Source: Helicobacter sp. 11-8110 | GTDB lineage: Bacteria > Campylobacterota > Campylobacteria > Campylobacterales > Helicobacteraceae | DNA: 64,000 nt | Assembly (NCBI RefSeq): GCF_003288905.1 | Contig: NZ_NHYL01000001.1 | Coordinates: 372,001 to 436,000, forward strand | Direction of reading: 5' to 3' | Shown: piece by piece, positions 38,285-47,615 of the stretch | Layout: every line of letters begins with the position of its first letter | How positions within the stretch are numbered: the first letter of the stretch is position 1 | Notes under the pieces: generated by a model | Told to the model about the DNA's origin: nothing | The model's database searches: none | What the model saw: the letters and a program-made list of their open reading frames with translations, nothing else | Made by a program: the position numbers and the translations under genes

Positions 38285-38957
38285 TGATTATCCTATCTAT
38301 TAAAATTGCTCCCGCTACGCCCACATTAAGCGAATCAAAATCTCTTTTCATAGGGATTGTAAGATTATAATCCATTTTTGCTAAGACCTTTTTTGAAAGC
38401 CCTTCACCCTCATTACCTAAAACTAATGCTTTTTTACTCTCTAAAGAAATCGGTAAATTTTGCCCTTGCAAACTTGTCCCAAGCAATGCAAAACCTGCCT
38501 GTTTTAGTTCATGAAAAACATCCAAAGGATTGTATACCACGCAAAAAGGCATTCCAAGCATTGCCCCTGAACTCACTCTCAAAACACCTTCTTGCTTGAA
38601 GTCATGAATCCCACAAATCACAATACCATCCACGCCAAGCCCATAAGCACTACGAAACAAAGAGCCCAAATTCCCAACATCGCTAATTCCACATAAAACA
38701 AGCACAAAATCCATAGACTTAATGGAGCGAAATTCCACTGGCTCTAGGGCTTCAATCTCTAGCAAATACCCTTGGTGATTCCCGCCCTTTGCCATTGCTT
38801 GTGCTTTTTTAGAATCCAACCTTAAAATTGGTTTTTGTGTTTTTTTTAAGCGATTGAAAAAAGCTTTATCAATTTCTTTAGCCAAATAAATATTAATAAT
38901 TCTTTCTTGATGCTGCGCCAAAATTAGCTCAACAATACGCTTTCCATAAACAACCAT
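38271..38957 (-). CDS. rlmB: SpoU (TrmH) family RNA 2'-O-methyltransferase
   Basis: The 228-residue SPOUT enzyme has an N-terminal substrate-binding domain (MVVYGKRIVELIL) and the knot motifs LVLCGISDVGNLGSL, LVLGNEGEGLS and IPMKRDFDSLNVGVA. It resembles RlmB, which methylates G2251 of 23S rRNA, though other TrmH-family targets are possible. It lies 35 bp after rsmI, and its last 14 bases overlap the RodZ-like gene. Confidence 0.82.
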   Translation of the reverse strand: MVVYGKRIVELILAQHQERIINIYLAKEIDKAFFNRLKKTQKPILRLDSKKAQAMAKGGNHQGYLLEIEALEPVEFRSIKSMDFVLVLCGISDVGNLGSLFRSAYGLGVDGIVICGIHDFKQEGVLRVSSGAMLGMPFCVVYNPLDVFHELKQAGFALLGTSLQGQNLPISLESKKALVLGNEGEGLSKKVLAKMDYNLTIPMKRDFDSLNVGVAGAILIDRIINGRD

Positions 38958-38992
38958 TAATTTTATCCTATTTTCATTGTTTTTCTACTTAT

Positions 38993-39811
38993 TTATTTTT
39001 GACACAGCAAATCATAATATTCACTTGCTGGTTTATTGTTTAATTTTGACAATATTTTTGCTTTGATTTTTGGAGGTATGTCTAATAAATAAATCATTTC
39101 TTGAGTGAGTGTTTTTTCTTTTTCTATCTCTTTTTTATTTTCTAGCACCACAACCCATTCTCCCTTAATAGAAGTTTTTTGTAATTCTTTTAAAACTTCT
39201 TGAAGTGTGCCTTTATAAGTTTGTTGATATTTTTTAGTGAGTTCTTTTGCCAAAAAAACCACTCTTTGACTATCCACTTCGCACATCATCTCTAGTGTTT
39301 CTAGCAAACGATGAGGCGATTCATAATAAATAAGTGGGTAAGCACTTTTAAAATTTTCTGCAAAATTTTCTAAACGCTCCTTTTTCTTATGAGGGGGGAA
39401 TCCCAAAAAAGTAAATTCTTTCTCTACAATTCCACTAAAAGCCACCGCCAAAGTTAAAGCGCTAATACCACCTACCACCTCATATTCCAAAGCATTGATT
39501 TGTAAAAATCGCACCAACTCCACTCCAGGGTCGCTAATACAAGGCATACCTGCATCACTCAAAAAAGCAATGTCTTGTGAAAAAAAATCCAAAGAAACTT
39601 GTTTTAAAAATTCAGCTTGATTGTGTGTGTGAAAGGGAATATATTGATAAATTTTGTTTTTTAAAAAACCACGCTCTACCAGCAAAGAGAGAAGTTTTTT
39701 AGTAACTCTTGTATCTTCACACAAAAGCACTTCACATCTCTCTAAAACCTCTAAAGTACGGAATGAAATATCTTGTAAATTTCCTATTGGAGTAGGAAGA
39801 AAAGTAACCAT
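38993..39811 (-). CDS. rsmI: 16S rRNA C1402 2'-O-methyltransferase
   Basis: The 272-residue tetrapyrrole-methylase-fold enzyme has the RsmI signatures LPTPIGNLQDIS at the N-terminus, CEDTRVTKKLL, FLSDAGMPCISDPG and YYESPHRLLETL. It modifies C1402 in the ribosomal P site. It is 10 bp downstream of rpmE in the same direction. Confidence 0.93.
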   Translation of the reverse strand: MVTFLPTPIGNLQDISFRTLEVLERCEVLLCEDTRVTKKLLSLLVERGFLKNKIYQYIPFHTHNQAEFLKQVSLDFFSQDIAFLSDAGMPCISDPGVELVRFLQINALEYEVVGGISALTLAVAFSGIVEKEFTFLGFPPHKKKERLENFAENFKSAYPLIYYESPHRLLETLEMMCEVDSQRVVFLAKELTKKYQQTYKGTLQEVLKELQKTSIKGEWVVVLENKKEIEKEKTLTQEMIYLLDIPPKIKAKILSKLNNKPASEYYDLLCQK

Positions 39812-39821
39812 TTTAATATGG

Positions 39822-40025
39822 TTATTTAAGATTATATCTTTGTTTAAACTTCTCTACCCTACCTGCAGTATCTACAACTTTATCAGAACCTGTATAAAAA
39901 GGATGGCAAAAAGAAGAAATATCAATTCTCAACTCTGGCTTAACACTCATTACTTCAATCTCTTTTCCGCTTGTAACACAAGTTACTTTACAAGGCACAT
40001 ATTCTGGGTGAATTCCTTTTTTCAT
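39822..40025 (-). CDS. rpmE: 50S ribosomal protein L31
   Basis: The 67-residue bL31 protein retains Cys12, Cys16 and the Cys of [10 protein letters not shown], consistent with a zinc-binding form. It has an AAAGG ribosome-binding site and a TATGAT -10 candidate upstream on the minus strand. The 160 bp between it and hisS serves as a divergent promoter region. Confidence 0.94.
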   Translation of the reverse strand: MKKGIHPEYVPCKVTCVTSGKEIEVMSVKPELRIDISSFCHPFYTGSDKVVDTAGRVEKFKQRYNLK

Positions 40026-40186
40026 TCAACTAACCTTTCTTTATGTTATGTTTTCAAATACAAATTAAAGCTGTAATCATAGCATATTTTTATAAAATTT
40101 TATGTAAAACCATTCTTTTTTATTTTTTATTCTTTTTTTTCTTGCTAAAATTTCTGTTTTAAATTCTATCGAATTTGGAGTGTAAA

Positions 40187-41488
40187 ATGCCTATCACACC
40201 TCGCACACTTAGCGGTTTTAAAGACAGACTTCCCAAAGAAGCTTATGCTAAATCACAGATGCTAAAAAGTATTGTAACTTCCTTTGAAAAGTTTGGCTTT
40301 ACCCCTATTGAAACCCCACATTTAGAATATGCCGAGATTCTAAAAAAACAAGGAAGCGATGAAATCCAAAAAGAAATGTATCATTTCATTGATCATGGCG
40401 GTCGTGAAGTGGCATTGAGATTTGACTTAACTTTGCCACTTGCTCGATTTATTTCTCAATACAAAAATGAACTTGGGTTACCCTTTAAGCGCTATTGTAT
40501 TGGAAATGTCTTTCGCGGAGAAAGAGCACAAAAAGGGCGTTATAGAGAATTCACACAATGCGATTTTGATTTCATTGGAACACAAAGCATCGGAAGTGAT
40601 GCAGAGATTATACAAGTAATTTTCCAAAGTTTAAGTGATTTGGGCTTAAAAAACTTCACAATCCACATCAACAATCGCAAAATTTTTAATGGCTTATGTG
40701 AATCGCTAAATGCCAAAGAGGATACCACTGAAATCCTAAGAATCATTGATAAAATTGATAAAATTGGGCAAGATTCCGTAAGCAAAGAGCTCCAAGAAAA
40801 AACTTCGCTCACCCCAACTCAAATCCAAACTTTGCTTGAATTTATTGCACTCAAACAAGAGGGCGATTCTCTTAAATTCCTTTCCTTGCTTTCTCCTTAT
40901 AAGACTTATAATCAAACACTCAAAGAAGGCTTAGAAGAATTAGAAGCACTTTGTGAGATTCTAGCCTCCCTAATCCCTCAAAACTTTTATCAAATTAATC
41001 TTTCTATTGCAAGGGGTTTAGGCTATTACACAGGAATTATTTATGAAACTACATTAGGGGATTTACCCTCTTTGGGTTCGGTTTGTTCTGGAGGTAGATA
41101 TGATAATCTCACACAAAACTTTTCTAATGAAAAAATGAGTGGAGTGGGCGCAAGCATTGGACTTGATAGGCTTTTAGCGGGATTAGAAGAATTAGGACTG
41201 ATTACTTCTAGCACACCTGCCAAAGCCATTTTAATCCCACTTGACAATCTCCAATATGCTTATGCCACTGCAAAAAGCTTGAGAGAACTTGGAATAAAAA
41301 TTGAAGTTTATCCAGAAATTATTAAACCACAAAAGGCTTTTAAATATGCCAACAACAAAGACTACAAATGGGTTATTATAACTGGAGAAAGCGAACAAGC
41401 CACCCATAGCGCTTCACTAAAAAATATGCAAAACGGAGAACAACAAAATCAACTTTCCCTAGAAAAAATTGCAGATATTCTTAAGTAA
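40187..41488 (+). CDS. hisS: Histidyl-tRNA synthetase
   Basis: The 433-residue class II synthetase has motif 1 around VALRFDLTLPLARF, motif 2 FRGERAQKGRYREFTQ, the histidine signature ARGLGYYTGIIYE and motif 3 GVGASIGLDRLL, followed by the anticodon-binding domain. The ATG at 40187 with the preceding GGAG was chosen over an in-frame TTG four codons earlier, which lies within the ribosome-binding site. It converges on tsaD with an 18-bp gap. Confidence 0.93.
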   Translation: MPITPRTLSGFKDRLPKEAYAKSQMLKSIVTSFEKFGFTPIETPHLEYAEILKKQGSDEIQKEMYHFIDHGGREVALRFDLTLPLARFISQYKNELGLPFKRYCIGNVFRGERAQKGRYREFTQCDFDFIGTQSIGSDAEIIQVIFQSLSDLGLKNFTIHINNRKIFNGLCESLNAKEDTTEILRIIDKIDKIGQDSVSKELQEKTSLTPTQIQTLLEFIALKQEGDSLKFLSLLSPYKTYNQTLKEGLEELEALCEILASLIPQNFYQINLSIARGLGYYTGIIYETTLGDLPSLGSVCSGGRYDNLTQNFSNEKMSGVGASIGLDRLLAGLEELGLITSSTPAKAILIPLDNLQYAYATAKSLRELGIKIEVYPEIIKPQKAFKYANNKDYKWVIITGESEQATHSASLKNMQNGEQQNQLSLEKIADILK

Positions 41489-41506
41489 TTTTGTTTTTAA
41501 TTAAAT

Positions 41507-42508
41507 CTAGAGACTTGACACTCTAGGTTTCACTTGCAAATTAAAATCACTCCACTCACCTCTAAGGTATGATTCTAAGGCAACTCTGCCTATCATTGCT
41601 GCATTATCCGAACAATACTCCAAAGGCGCTAAAAGCAATGTAACTCCATAATAATCACATATTTTTTGAATCTCATTGCGCAACACAAGATTTGCACTAG
41701 CCCCGCCAATAACTCCAAAATATTTCCAAGAATCAGCACTTTTAGAATTTTTCTCAAAAAATATTTGAGTTTTTTTACTTAAATGTTCAATTGCCACTCT
41801 TTGAAAACTTGCACAAACATCTCCCATAAAAGCTTCATTTGGCGATTCTTGTTTTTGTATGACTAGTCGCACAGCATTTTTTAACCCAGAGAAACTAAAA
41901 GCAAAATCCTTTTTGCTTTTGAGGGGTAAAGGCAATTCAAAAGCCCTATCATTACCTTTTTTTGCATAGCGCTCCACAATAGGACCTCCAGGATAACCAA
42001 GCCCAAGCATTTTTGAAACCTTATCAAAGCTTTCTCCAAAGCTATCATCAATAGTTTGTGCAATGATATTAATTTCATTAAAACTTCTTGCTTCAAGTAG
42101 CATTGTATGACCACCAGAAACCAGCAAAGCCCCCAAGGGAAAAATCGCTTCTTGCTCTAAAAAGAGCGAATACAAATGTCCTTTAAGGTGATTTACGCTA
42201 ATAAGAGGAATTTCAAGTGCAAAGCTTAGGGTTTTTGCCATCATTAAGCCTTCCATTAAAGTAATATTTAACCCCGGCTCTGTCGTAACTGCAATGGCTT
42301 TTAAGTCTTTAAAATAAGGTTGAGTGTGCTCTAAAATTTGCGGAAGAATCTCTGCATGCAAACGACTTGCGATTTCAGGGACCACTCCTCCATAACTAGA
42401 ATGCTCCCTTTCTTGTGAGATTTTTTGATGAAAAACAATCTTTTTATCTTCGATTTGCGTGATAGCAATCGAACTATCATCACAACTACTCTCAATACTT
42501 AAAATCAA
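41507..42508 (-). CDS. tsaD: tRNA N6-threonylcarbamoyladenosine transferase TsaD
   Basis: This 333-residue ASKHA-fold enzyme transfers threonylcarbamoyl to A37 of ANN-reading tRNAs with TsaB and TsaE. It starts ILSIESSCDDSSIAI, has the iron-binding HLKGHLYSL motif, GGHTMLL and the C-terminal CSDNAAMIG. It was formerly annotated Gcp. A 31-bp gap separates it from the upstream gene, and it is probably in the same transcription unit. Confidence 0.93.
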   Translation of the reverse strand: MILSIESSCDDSSIAITQIEDKKIVFHQKISQEREHSSYGGVVPEIASRLHAEILPQILEHTQPYFKDLKAIAVTTEPGLNITLMEGLMMAKTLSFALEIPLISVNHLKGHLYSLFLEQEAIFPLGALLVSGGHTMLLEARSFNEINIIAQTIDDSFGESFDKVSKMLGLGYPGGPIVERYAKKGNDRAFELPLPLKSKKDFAFSFSGLKNAVRLVIQKQESPNEAFMGDVCASFQRVAIEHLSKKTQIFFEKNSKSADSWKYFGVIGGASANLVLRNEIQKICDYYGVTLLLAPLEYCSDNAAMIGRVALESYLRGEWSDFNLQVKPRVSSL

Positions 42509-42539
42509 ATACTTACCCCTTATTTTTGTTAAATTAACT

Positions 42540-43157
42540 CTACACTTCCTGCTCTAAGACATTTACACCAAGCTCTGAAAGTTTTTTATCAATTTTTTCT
42601 AAAGCTTTTTGCAGGGTTTCTTTACTAATATCTGGTAATTCCCCACCCCAAGTCTTTTCTGCTTGTTCATAACCGCGTATAATTCCCTCTCTCCCCGCTT
42701 GAAGTTTTTTGACATCATCACCTGCACCCGCCAAAACAAAATCAGCAATTCTCTCTGAAGTTTGACTAACCCCAAAAAATCCCTCTTCACTAATTAAATC
42801 TTTGGCTTCCTGCGTCGTTAAATCTTGCAATGCCTTACCATCATAGCCAATCTCCTCTAAATCTAATCCACTTAAAATGCTATTGAGCTTAGCAGGATCT
42901 TCAGAGGCACTTGTCCCCATAAACCCAGTGGCGCCTTGCGCACCAAAATTATTTTTAGCTACTATGCTTATTTCCATTTGAAATTGCACAATATAGCCAG
43001 TCATTACTGATTTTGCATCAACCTTTGAAGCGACTTCTTGAATCTTTTTTTGTCTCTCTTCTGCGCTAGAAATTTCCTTTGATAGCGGACTAGAACTCAT
43101 TGCTGATTGTAATTCTTGTGTATAATCAACACCACTTTTAAGAGATTGTATTGACAT
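42540..43157 (-). CDS. DUF5610-like protein (often named hydrogenase-4 component G)
   Basis: The 205-residue protein has a Ser/Gln-rich N-terminus and a C-terminal part with FFGVSQTSERIADFVL, GREGIIRGYEQAEKTWGG and a final amphipathic helix. This resembles DUF5610 proteins and entries called hydrogenase-4 component G in Campylobacterota. That name has no support here, since there are no hydrogenase genes nearby. The start at 43157 follows AGGAGG by 5 nt; a TTG start six codons earlier has no ribosome-binding site. No signal peptide or membrane helix is seen. Confidence 0.6.
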   Translation of the reverse strand: MSIQSLKSGVDYTQELQSAMSSSPLSKEISSAEERQKKIQEVASKVDAKSVMTGYIVQFQMEISIVAKNNFGAQGATGFMGTSASEDPAKLNSILSGLDLEEIGYDGKALQDLTTQEAKDLISEEGFFGVSQTSERIADFVLAGAGDDVKKLQAGREGIIRGYEQAEKTWGGELPDISKETLQKALEKIDKKLSELGVNVLEQEV

Positions 43158-43221
43158 ATTGTCCTCCTTGACCAAAAATTTGTATATAATAATATCGACA
43201 TTTTTTTAAAAAAGAGCAACA

Positions 43222-44280
43222 ATGAAAAAATTTTATGCCGAATGGACTAAACAAGATGGTATTCTCCTAGCTTTCCCTCATCAAGATTCTGATTGGAGAG
43301 AATATTTGGCAGAAGTTAGGGAAGTTTATTGTCAAATCATTTATGAAATCATTCAAATCCAATCCTGTCTTGTTTTATGTCAAAACAAAGAAGAAGTAAA
43401 GCAAATTATCAAAAGTTATGCCAAAAACTCTCAATGGAATCTTAAATATTTAAAAAATCTTTATCTTATAGAGATACCAACTAATGATACTTGGGCTAGA
43501 GATTTTGGGGGAATCACCATTAACTATCAAGGGCAAAATCTTGTGCTAGATTATGGGTTTAATGGTTGGGGATTAAAATTTGCAGCCAATTATGACAACA
43601 ACATCACCAAACAACTCCATAAACTAGGGATTTTTAAACAAATTAAAACCAAAAAAATCATCTTAGAGGGTGGAAGCATCGAATCAAATGGCGAGGGAAT
43701 CATACTTACAAACACCCAATGTCTCTTAGAATCAAATCGCAATCCAGCCTATTCCCAAAACAAGATTGAAAAAATCCTTAAAAAAGATTTTGGAGCCAAA
43801 AAGATTCTATGGCTTAACTACGGCTATTTAGCAGGAGATGACACCGATAGCCATATCGATACCTTAGCTAGATTTATTGATAAAAACACCATTGCTTATC
43901 TCAAATGTGAAGACAAAAATGATGAACATTATCAAGCCTTAGCCAAAATGGAAAAAGAACTAAAAAAACTAAAAAATCTCAATCAAAAGCCCTTTAAACT
44001 TGTCTCTTTACCCTTTTGTGAGGCTAAGTATTTTCATAATGAGCGACTTCCTGCAACCTATGCTAATTTCTTATTTTTAAATGGTGCTGTTTTATTGCCA
44101 ATTTATCACGACAAAAATGACAACAAGGCAATTAAGATTCTCCAAAAAGCACTTCCAAAGCATAAAATTATCCCCATTGATTGTTCTGTCCTAATCCGAC
44201 AACACGGAAGCCTCCATTGCATTTCTATGCAATTCCCAAAAGGCACTCTAAATTATGAAGCGCTCAAAAAATTTCAATAA
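43222..44280 (+). CDS. aguA: Agmatine deiminase
   Basis: The 352-residue enzyme of the guanidino-group-modifying superfamily (peptidyl-arginine-deiminase type) turns agmatine into N-carbamoylputrescine, a route to putrescine and spermidine. Conserved segments are TWARDFGGI, the His of GDDTDSHIDTLARF and the catalytic Cys333 in GSLHCISM. The length fits the H. pylori and C. jejuni homologues. It is transcribed divergently from the DUF5610-like gene. Confidence 0.88.
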   Translation: MKKFYAEWTKQDGILLAFPHQDSDWREYLAEVREVYCQIIYEIIQIQSCLVLCQNKEEVKQIIKSYAKNSQWNLKYLKNLYLIEIPTNDTWARDFGGITINYQGQNLVLDYGFNGWGLKFAANYDNNITKQLHKLGIFKQIKTKKIILEGGSIESNGEGIILTNTQCLLESNRNPAYSQNKIEKILKKDFGAKKILWLNYGYLAGDDTDSHIDTLARFIDKNTIAYLKCEDKNDEHYQALAKMEKELKKLKNLNQKPFKLVSLPFCEAKYFHNERLPATYANFLFLNGAVLLPIYHDKNDNKAIKILQKALPKHKIIPIDCSVLIRQHGSLHCISMQFPKGTLNYEALKKFQ

Positions 44281-44338
44281 TTTTTTGGCTTTTCATTTTA
44301 GATTAAGTTATTTTAGATAGAATTTCATTCTCTCAATT

Positions 44339-44423
44339 GCGGAAATGGCGAAACTGGCAGACGCACCAGACTTAGGATCTGGCGCCGCAAGGCATGGAGG
44401 TTCAAGTCCTCTTTTCCGCACCA
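44339..44423 (+). tRNA. tRNA-Leu (anticodon TAG)
   Basis: This is an 85-nt class II tRNA. The acceptor stem GCGGAAA/TTTCCGC is perfect, the anticodon stem CCAGA/TCTGG closes the loop CTTAGGA (anticodon TAG, reading CUA), and a long variable arm and an encoded CCA are present. It stands alone between aguA and ybgC. Confidence 0.96.
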
Positions 44424-44530
44424 TCTAGCTTTTAAAATCCATTTTCAAATTTTCTAGTTTTCAAACTTCTCAATTTGCTTTTAAACAACCAAAAAGATAA
44501 AATACCCTTTATTAAATGGAAGGAAGCCAA

Positions 44531-44944
44531 ATGTATCAAACAAGAATCTATTATGAAGACACAGATTGTGGCGGAATTGTCTATCACTCAAACTACCTTA
44601 AATATTGCGAAAGAGCAAGGAGTGAATGGTTTTTTTCTCAAGGCATTTTGCCACAACAAAACAATATCGGATTTGTAGTAAAAAATATGGCTTTAGAGTT
44701 TCTTTCTCCAGCCAAACTTGGAGATTTACTAACAATTCACACCGAGATTCTAGAGCAAAAAAACGCCTCTATTACTCTAAAACAGACTATCTTTAGAGAT
44801 TCTTTGCAAAAAAATAGCCTTGAAAAATCAGATTCTAAGCCTATTTTTACTGCCATTATCACGCTTGTTTGTCTTGAAACCACCACTCAAAGAATCACTA
44901 AGATTCCACAATGGGCAAAAGAAATCTTTCAAATCTCACACTAG
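44531..44944 (+). CDS. ybgC: YbgC-type acyl-CoA thioesterase
   Basis: The 137-residue hotdog-fold thioesterase has the active-site motif YEDTDCGGIVYHSNYLKY near the N-terminus, as in H. pylori YbgC, which hydrolyses acyl-CoA esters. The ATG at 44531 was chosen because GGAAGG lies 6 bp before it; an in-frame ATG five codons earlier overlaps that site. The DUF493 gene follows by 8 bp, the same order as in H. pylori. Confidence 0.88.
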   Translation: MYQTRIYYEDTDCGGIVYHSNYLKYCERARSEWFFSQGILPQQNNIGFVVKNMALEFLSPAKLGDLLTIHTEILEQKNASITLKQTIFRDSLQKNSLEKSDSKPIFTAIITLVCLETTTQRITKIPQWAKEIFQISH

Positions 44945-44952
44945 GAAATTTT

Positions 44953-45201
44953 ATGGAAAACAAAAACGAAATTCAATACCCTTGCGCTTGGCATTATCGA
45001 ATCATCGGTAACAGCAAAGAAGAACTCATAGAAGCTGCTTTTGAAATCATTGAAAAAGAATTCATTCACACGCTAGGCAAAGAAAGTAGCGGTGGAAAAT
45101 ACCATAGTATCAACTTAGAAATTAATGTAGAAACCAAAGAAGAAAGAGATAAAATCTTTGCGGATTTACAAAAAGATTCTCGCATTAAATTTGTGCTTTA
45201 A
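44953..45201 (+). CDS. DUF493/YbeD family protein
   Basis: The 82-residue protein has the YbeD fold pattern: YPCAWHYRIIG at the start, GKYHSINLEINV in the middle. YbeD-like proteins form an ACT-like domain, and their function is unclear. The start at 44953, with AGGAA upstream, was preferred over a frame opening at 44911 inside ybgC. The core synteny ends here: 102 bp later the restriction-modification region begins. Confidence 0.78.
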   Translation: MENKNEIQYPCAWHYRIIGNSKEELIEAAFEIIEKEFIHTLGKESSGGKYHSINLEINVETKEERDKIFADLQKDSRIKFVL

Positions 45202-45303
45202 AGCAAAATACAAATATTCATCTATTTACACCAAAAGAATCTCTTTTCTAAGCAACAAAAAGTTAGAACTAACACTTTATGCGGTGAATGCAAAAGGTGC
45301 GAA

Positions 45304-46044
45304 ATGATTACAAAACAAAATATGGAATCACTTTTAGATTCTCTAGGATTTATACAAAATGACAAGGTTTATACAAAAACCATAGGCGATATAACCATAG
45401 GGGTAGATTGTGCCAAACAAGAAATCATCTACCCCACGCAAATCACAATCCACGACAAAACCACCTCAAACTTTTCTCACCCAGAAAATTTCGTCGTTTT
45501 TGAATGTGTGCATAGGCTATTACAAAAGGGTTATAAGCCAGAACACTTAGAGCTAGAGCCAAGGTGGAATCTAGGGCGAGAGGCAAAAGGTGGGAAAGCA
45601 GATATTTTGGTGCGAGATCATCAAGGCAGTCCTTATTTACTCATCGAGTGCAAAACCACAGATTCTAAAAATAGCGAGTTTGCCAAAGAATGGGCAAAAA
45701 TGCTAGAAAATGGCGGACAACTTTTCTCTTATTTTCAACAAGAAAGAGGCGTGAAATATCTATGTCTCTACACAAGCGACTTTATAGATGATACTCTCAA
45801 ATATCAAAACTACATCATACAAGCCTTTGATAACCAAGAATACCTAAACGAAAAAGAATTAGAAAAATCCTATACAAAAGCAACCAACAATCTTGAACTT
45901 TTTTCTGTATGGAAAGAAAGCTATGAATTTCACCACGAAAAGCAAGGTATTTTTGAAAACAATATCAAAGTTTATATGCAAAATGACATTAAAGTTTCTC
46001 TTAGTTTCTCTGGCAAACAAATCTCTACAAAAGGACAGCTATGA
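45304..46044 (+). CDS. HsdR-N-like nuclease domain, N-terminal part of a split R-M enzyme
   Basis: The 246-residue protein matches the N-terminus of large N6-adenine methylase/restriction fusion proteins of Campylobacterota. NFVVFECVHRLLQKGYKPEHL is followed by a PD-(D/E)XK site: Asp in GKADILV and ECK in LLIECKT. Homology to that family ends near GIFENNIKVY (about 45985), after which some 15-19 residues look unrelated. The matching continuation (TFENLKELKEEGKYHEFAKIL) is found 3.6 kb downstream at about 49,630. So this appears to be the severed 5' part of that gene. It overlaps the DUF2779 start as ATGA and may now be a free-standing nuclease domain. Confidence 0.7.
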   Translation: MITKQNMESLLDSLGFIQNDKVYTKTIGDITIGVDCAKQEIIYPTQITIHDKTTSNFSHPENFVVFECVHRLLQKGYKPEHLELEPRWNLGREAKGGKADILVRDHQGSPYLLIECKTTDSKNSEFAKEWAKMLENGGQLFSYFQQERGVKYLCLYTSDFIDDTLKYQNYIIQAFDNQEYLNEKELEKSYTKATNNLELFSVWKESYEFHHEKQGIFENNIKVYMQNDIKVSLSFSGKQISTKGQL

Positions 46045-47522
46045 ATCTCTCAAAATCTCGCTTTATCAAAGGTATGCAGTGTCAAAAGCTACTATGGCTT
46101 TTAACTCATAAAAAAGAAGCCCTAAGTGAGCCAGATATGCAGCAAACAGAGCGATTTAGCGTAGGTGAAGATGTAGGGATTTTAGCGTGTGAGTTATTCC
46201 CTAAGGGAGCTAGAATCCACTTTTGTGATGGTATAAGTTATAACGCTAAACGCACAAAGGAATTGCTAGATTCTGGCACTAACGTGATATATGAAGCGAC
46301 TTTTATATATGAAGGCATTGTTGTAATGGTAGATATTTTACAAAACACGCCACAAGGGCTTATCATCAATGAAGTGAAAAGCTCCACAAGCCTAAAGGAA
46401 GTATATATCTATGATTTAAGCGTGCAGCACTATGTCATCACGCATTGTGGATATAGTATAAAGGAAGCGAATCTTATCCATTTAAACACAGACTATAAAA
46501 GGGGTAAATCACTTGATTTAACTAGGCTTTTTGTAAGTGTGCCTTGCTTAGAATCTGTGCAAGAATTTACACCAAAGATTCCAACAATTTTAAGTGATTT
46601 TAGCGAGATTTTAGAGACAAAGAATGAGCCAAATATTGATATAGGATTACATTGTGATAATCCTTACTCTTGCGAGGCAAAGTCATATTGCTGGGAAGCC
46701 CAAAGGAATATAACAGGAGAAGATTGCATATTTAATCTTGCTTGGCTTAATGGCGATAAAAAGCTAGGGCTATATAGACAAGGGATAGCACGATTTAGTG
46801 ATATAAAAGATATAGATAGCTTAAACTACAAGCAACAACTACAAATAGAATGCTTTAAGAATAAATCCGTGCATATACAAAAGGATAAAATCAAGGAGTT
46901 TTTAGGGAGTTTATCCTACCCCATTTATCACTTAGATTTTGAGACATTTCAACCTGCTGTGCCTAGATTTGTAGGCACTTGTGCGTATGAGCAAATCCCT
47001 TTTCAATTCTCACTCCATATCCAGCATAAAGATGGCAAGCTAGAGCATAAAGAGTTTTTAGCCAAAAGTGGCATTGACCCTAGAGTTGAACTTATTCAAA
47101 CCCTGCTAGATTCTATCCCGCCAAATGCCTTTATCCTAGCTTATAATGCGAGTTTTGAAAAAGGTGTCATTACAAGACTTGCTGCAAGTTTTCCACAATA
47201 TGAAAAAGAGCTTTTGCATATTGCTTCACAGATTGAAGACTTAATGTATCCCTTTGCCGCTAGGCATTATTATCATTATAAGCAAAATGGTAGCCACTCT
47301 ATCAAAGTCGTGCTACCAGCCCTTGTGCCACAAATGGAATCCGCTTATAAAGAGCTAAGTCTCGTGCATAATGGTGGCGAGGCGATGGAGTGCTTTGGGG
47401 CATTAGAATCTATGCCAAAAGAAAAGCAGATAGAATATCGCAAAGCCCTTTTAGCATATTGCAAACTTGATACACTTGCTATGGTGGAGATTATAAAGGC
47501 GTTGGAAAAGCTAGTGGGCTAG
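46041..47522 (+). CDS. DUF2779 protein: Cas4-like nuclease fused to a DEDD-exonuclease-like domain
   Basis: The N-terminal half of this 493-residue protein looks like a Cas4/RecB-type nuclease. It has Cys14 (GMQCQKLLW), Asp98 (MVDIL), Glu111-x-Lys113 (NEVKSST), and a cluster of Cys205, Cys211 and Cys217 that with Cys14 could hold an Fe-S cluster. The C-terminal half is DUF2779 with DFET (Asp299, Glu301), YNASFEK (368-374) and YCKLDT (473-478), the pattern of a DEDD 3'-5' exonuclease. No cas genes are near. It lies inside the split R-M gene. The family has no established function that I know; a defence role is inferred from the company it keeps. Confidence 0.65.
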   Translation: MNLSKSRFIKGMQCQKLLWLLTHKKEALSEPDMQQTERFSVGEDVGILACELFPKGARIHFCDGISYNAKRTKELLDSGTNVIYEATFIYEGIVVMVDILQNTPQGLIINEVKSSTSLKEVYIYDLSVQHYVITHCGYSIKEANLIHLNTDYKRGKSLDLTRLFVSVPCLESVQEFTPKIPTILSDFSEILETKNEPNIDIGLHCDNPYSCEAKSYCWEAQRNITGEDCIFNLAWLNGDKKLGLYRQGIARFSDIKDIDSLNYKQQLQIECFKNKSVHIQKDKIKEFLGSLSYPIYHLDFETFQPAVPRFVGTCAYEQIPFQFSLHIQHKDGKLEHKEFLAKSGIDPRVELIQTLLDSIPPNAFILAYNASFEKGVITRLAASFPQYEKELLHIASQIEDLMYPFAARHYYHYKQNGSHSIKVVLPALVPQMESAYKELSLVHNGGEAMECFGALESMPKEKQIEYRKALLAYCKLDTLAMVEIIKALEKLVG

Positions 47523-47615
47523 GCGATATTTAGTCTTGTATTTTTGATTGTAATATACATTTATATTTGTAGCGATTAATCTTTACTACATTAAATTTAA
47601 AGAAAGGGTAAAAGC

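Noticed and set aside
42540-43157. Hydrogenase subunit
   Set aside because: The name attached to relatives is unsupported; there are no cysteine or metal motifs and no hydrogenase genes nearby.
46041-47522. DUF2779 protein as a CRISPR Cas4
   Set aside because: It resembles Cas4 in part, but no repeat-spacer array, cas1 or cas2 occurs in the window, and the C-terminal domain is not part of Cas4.
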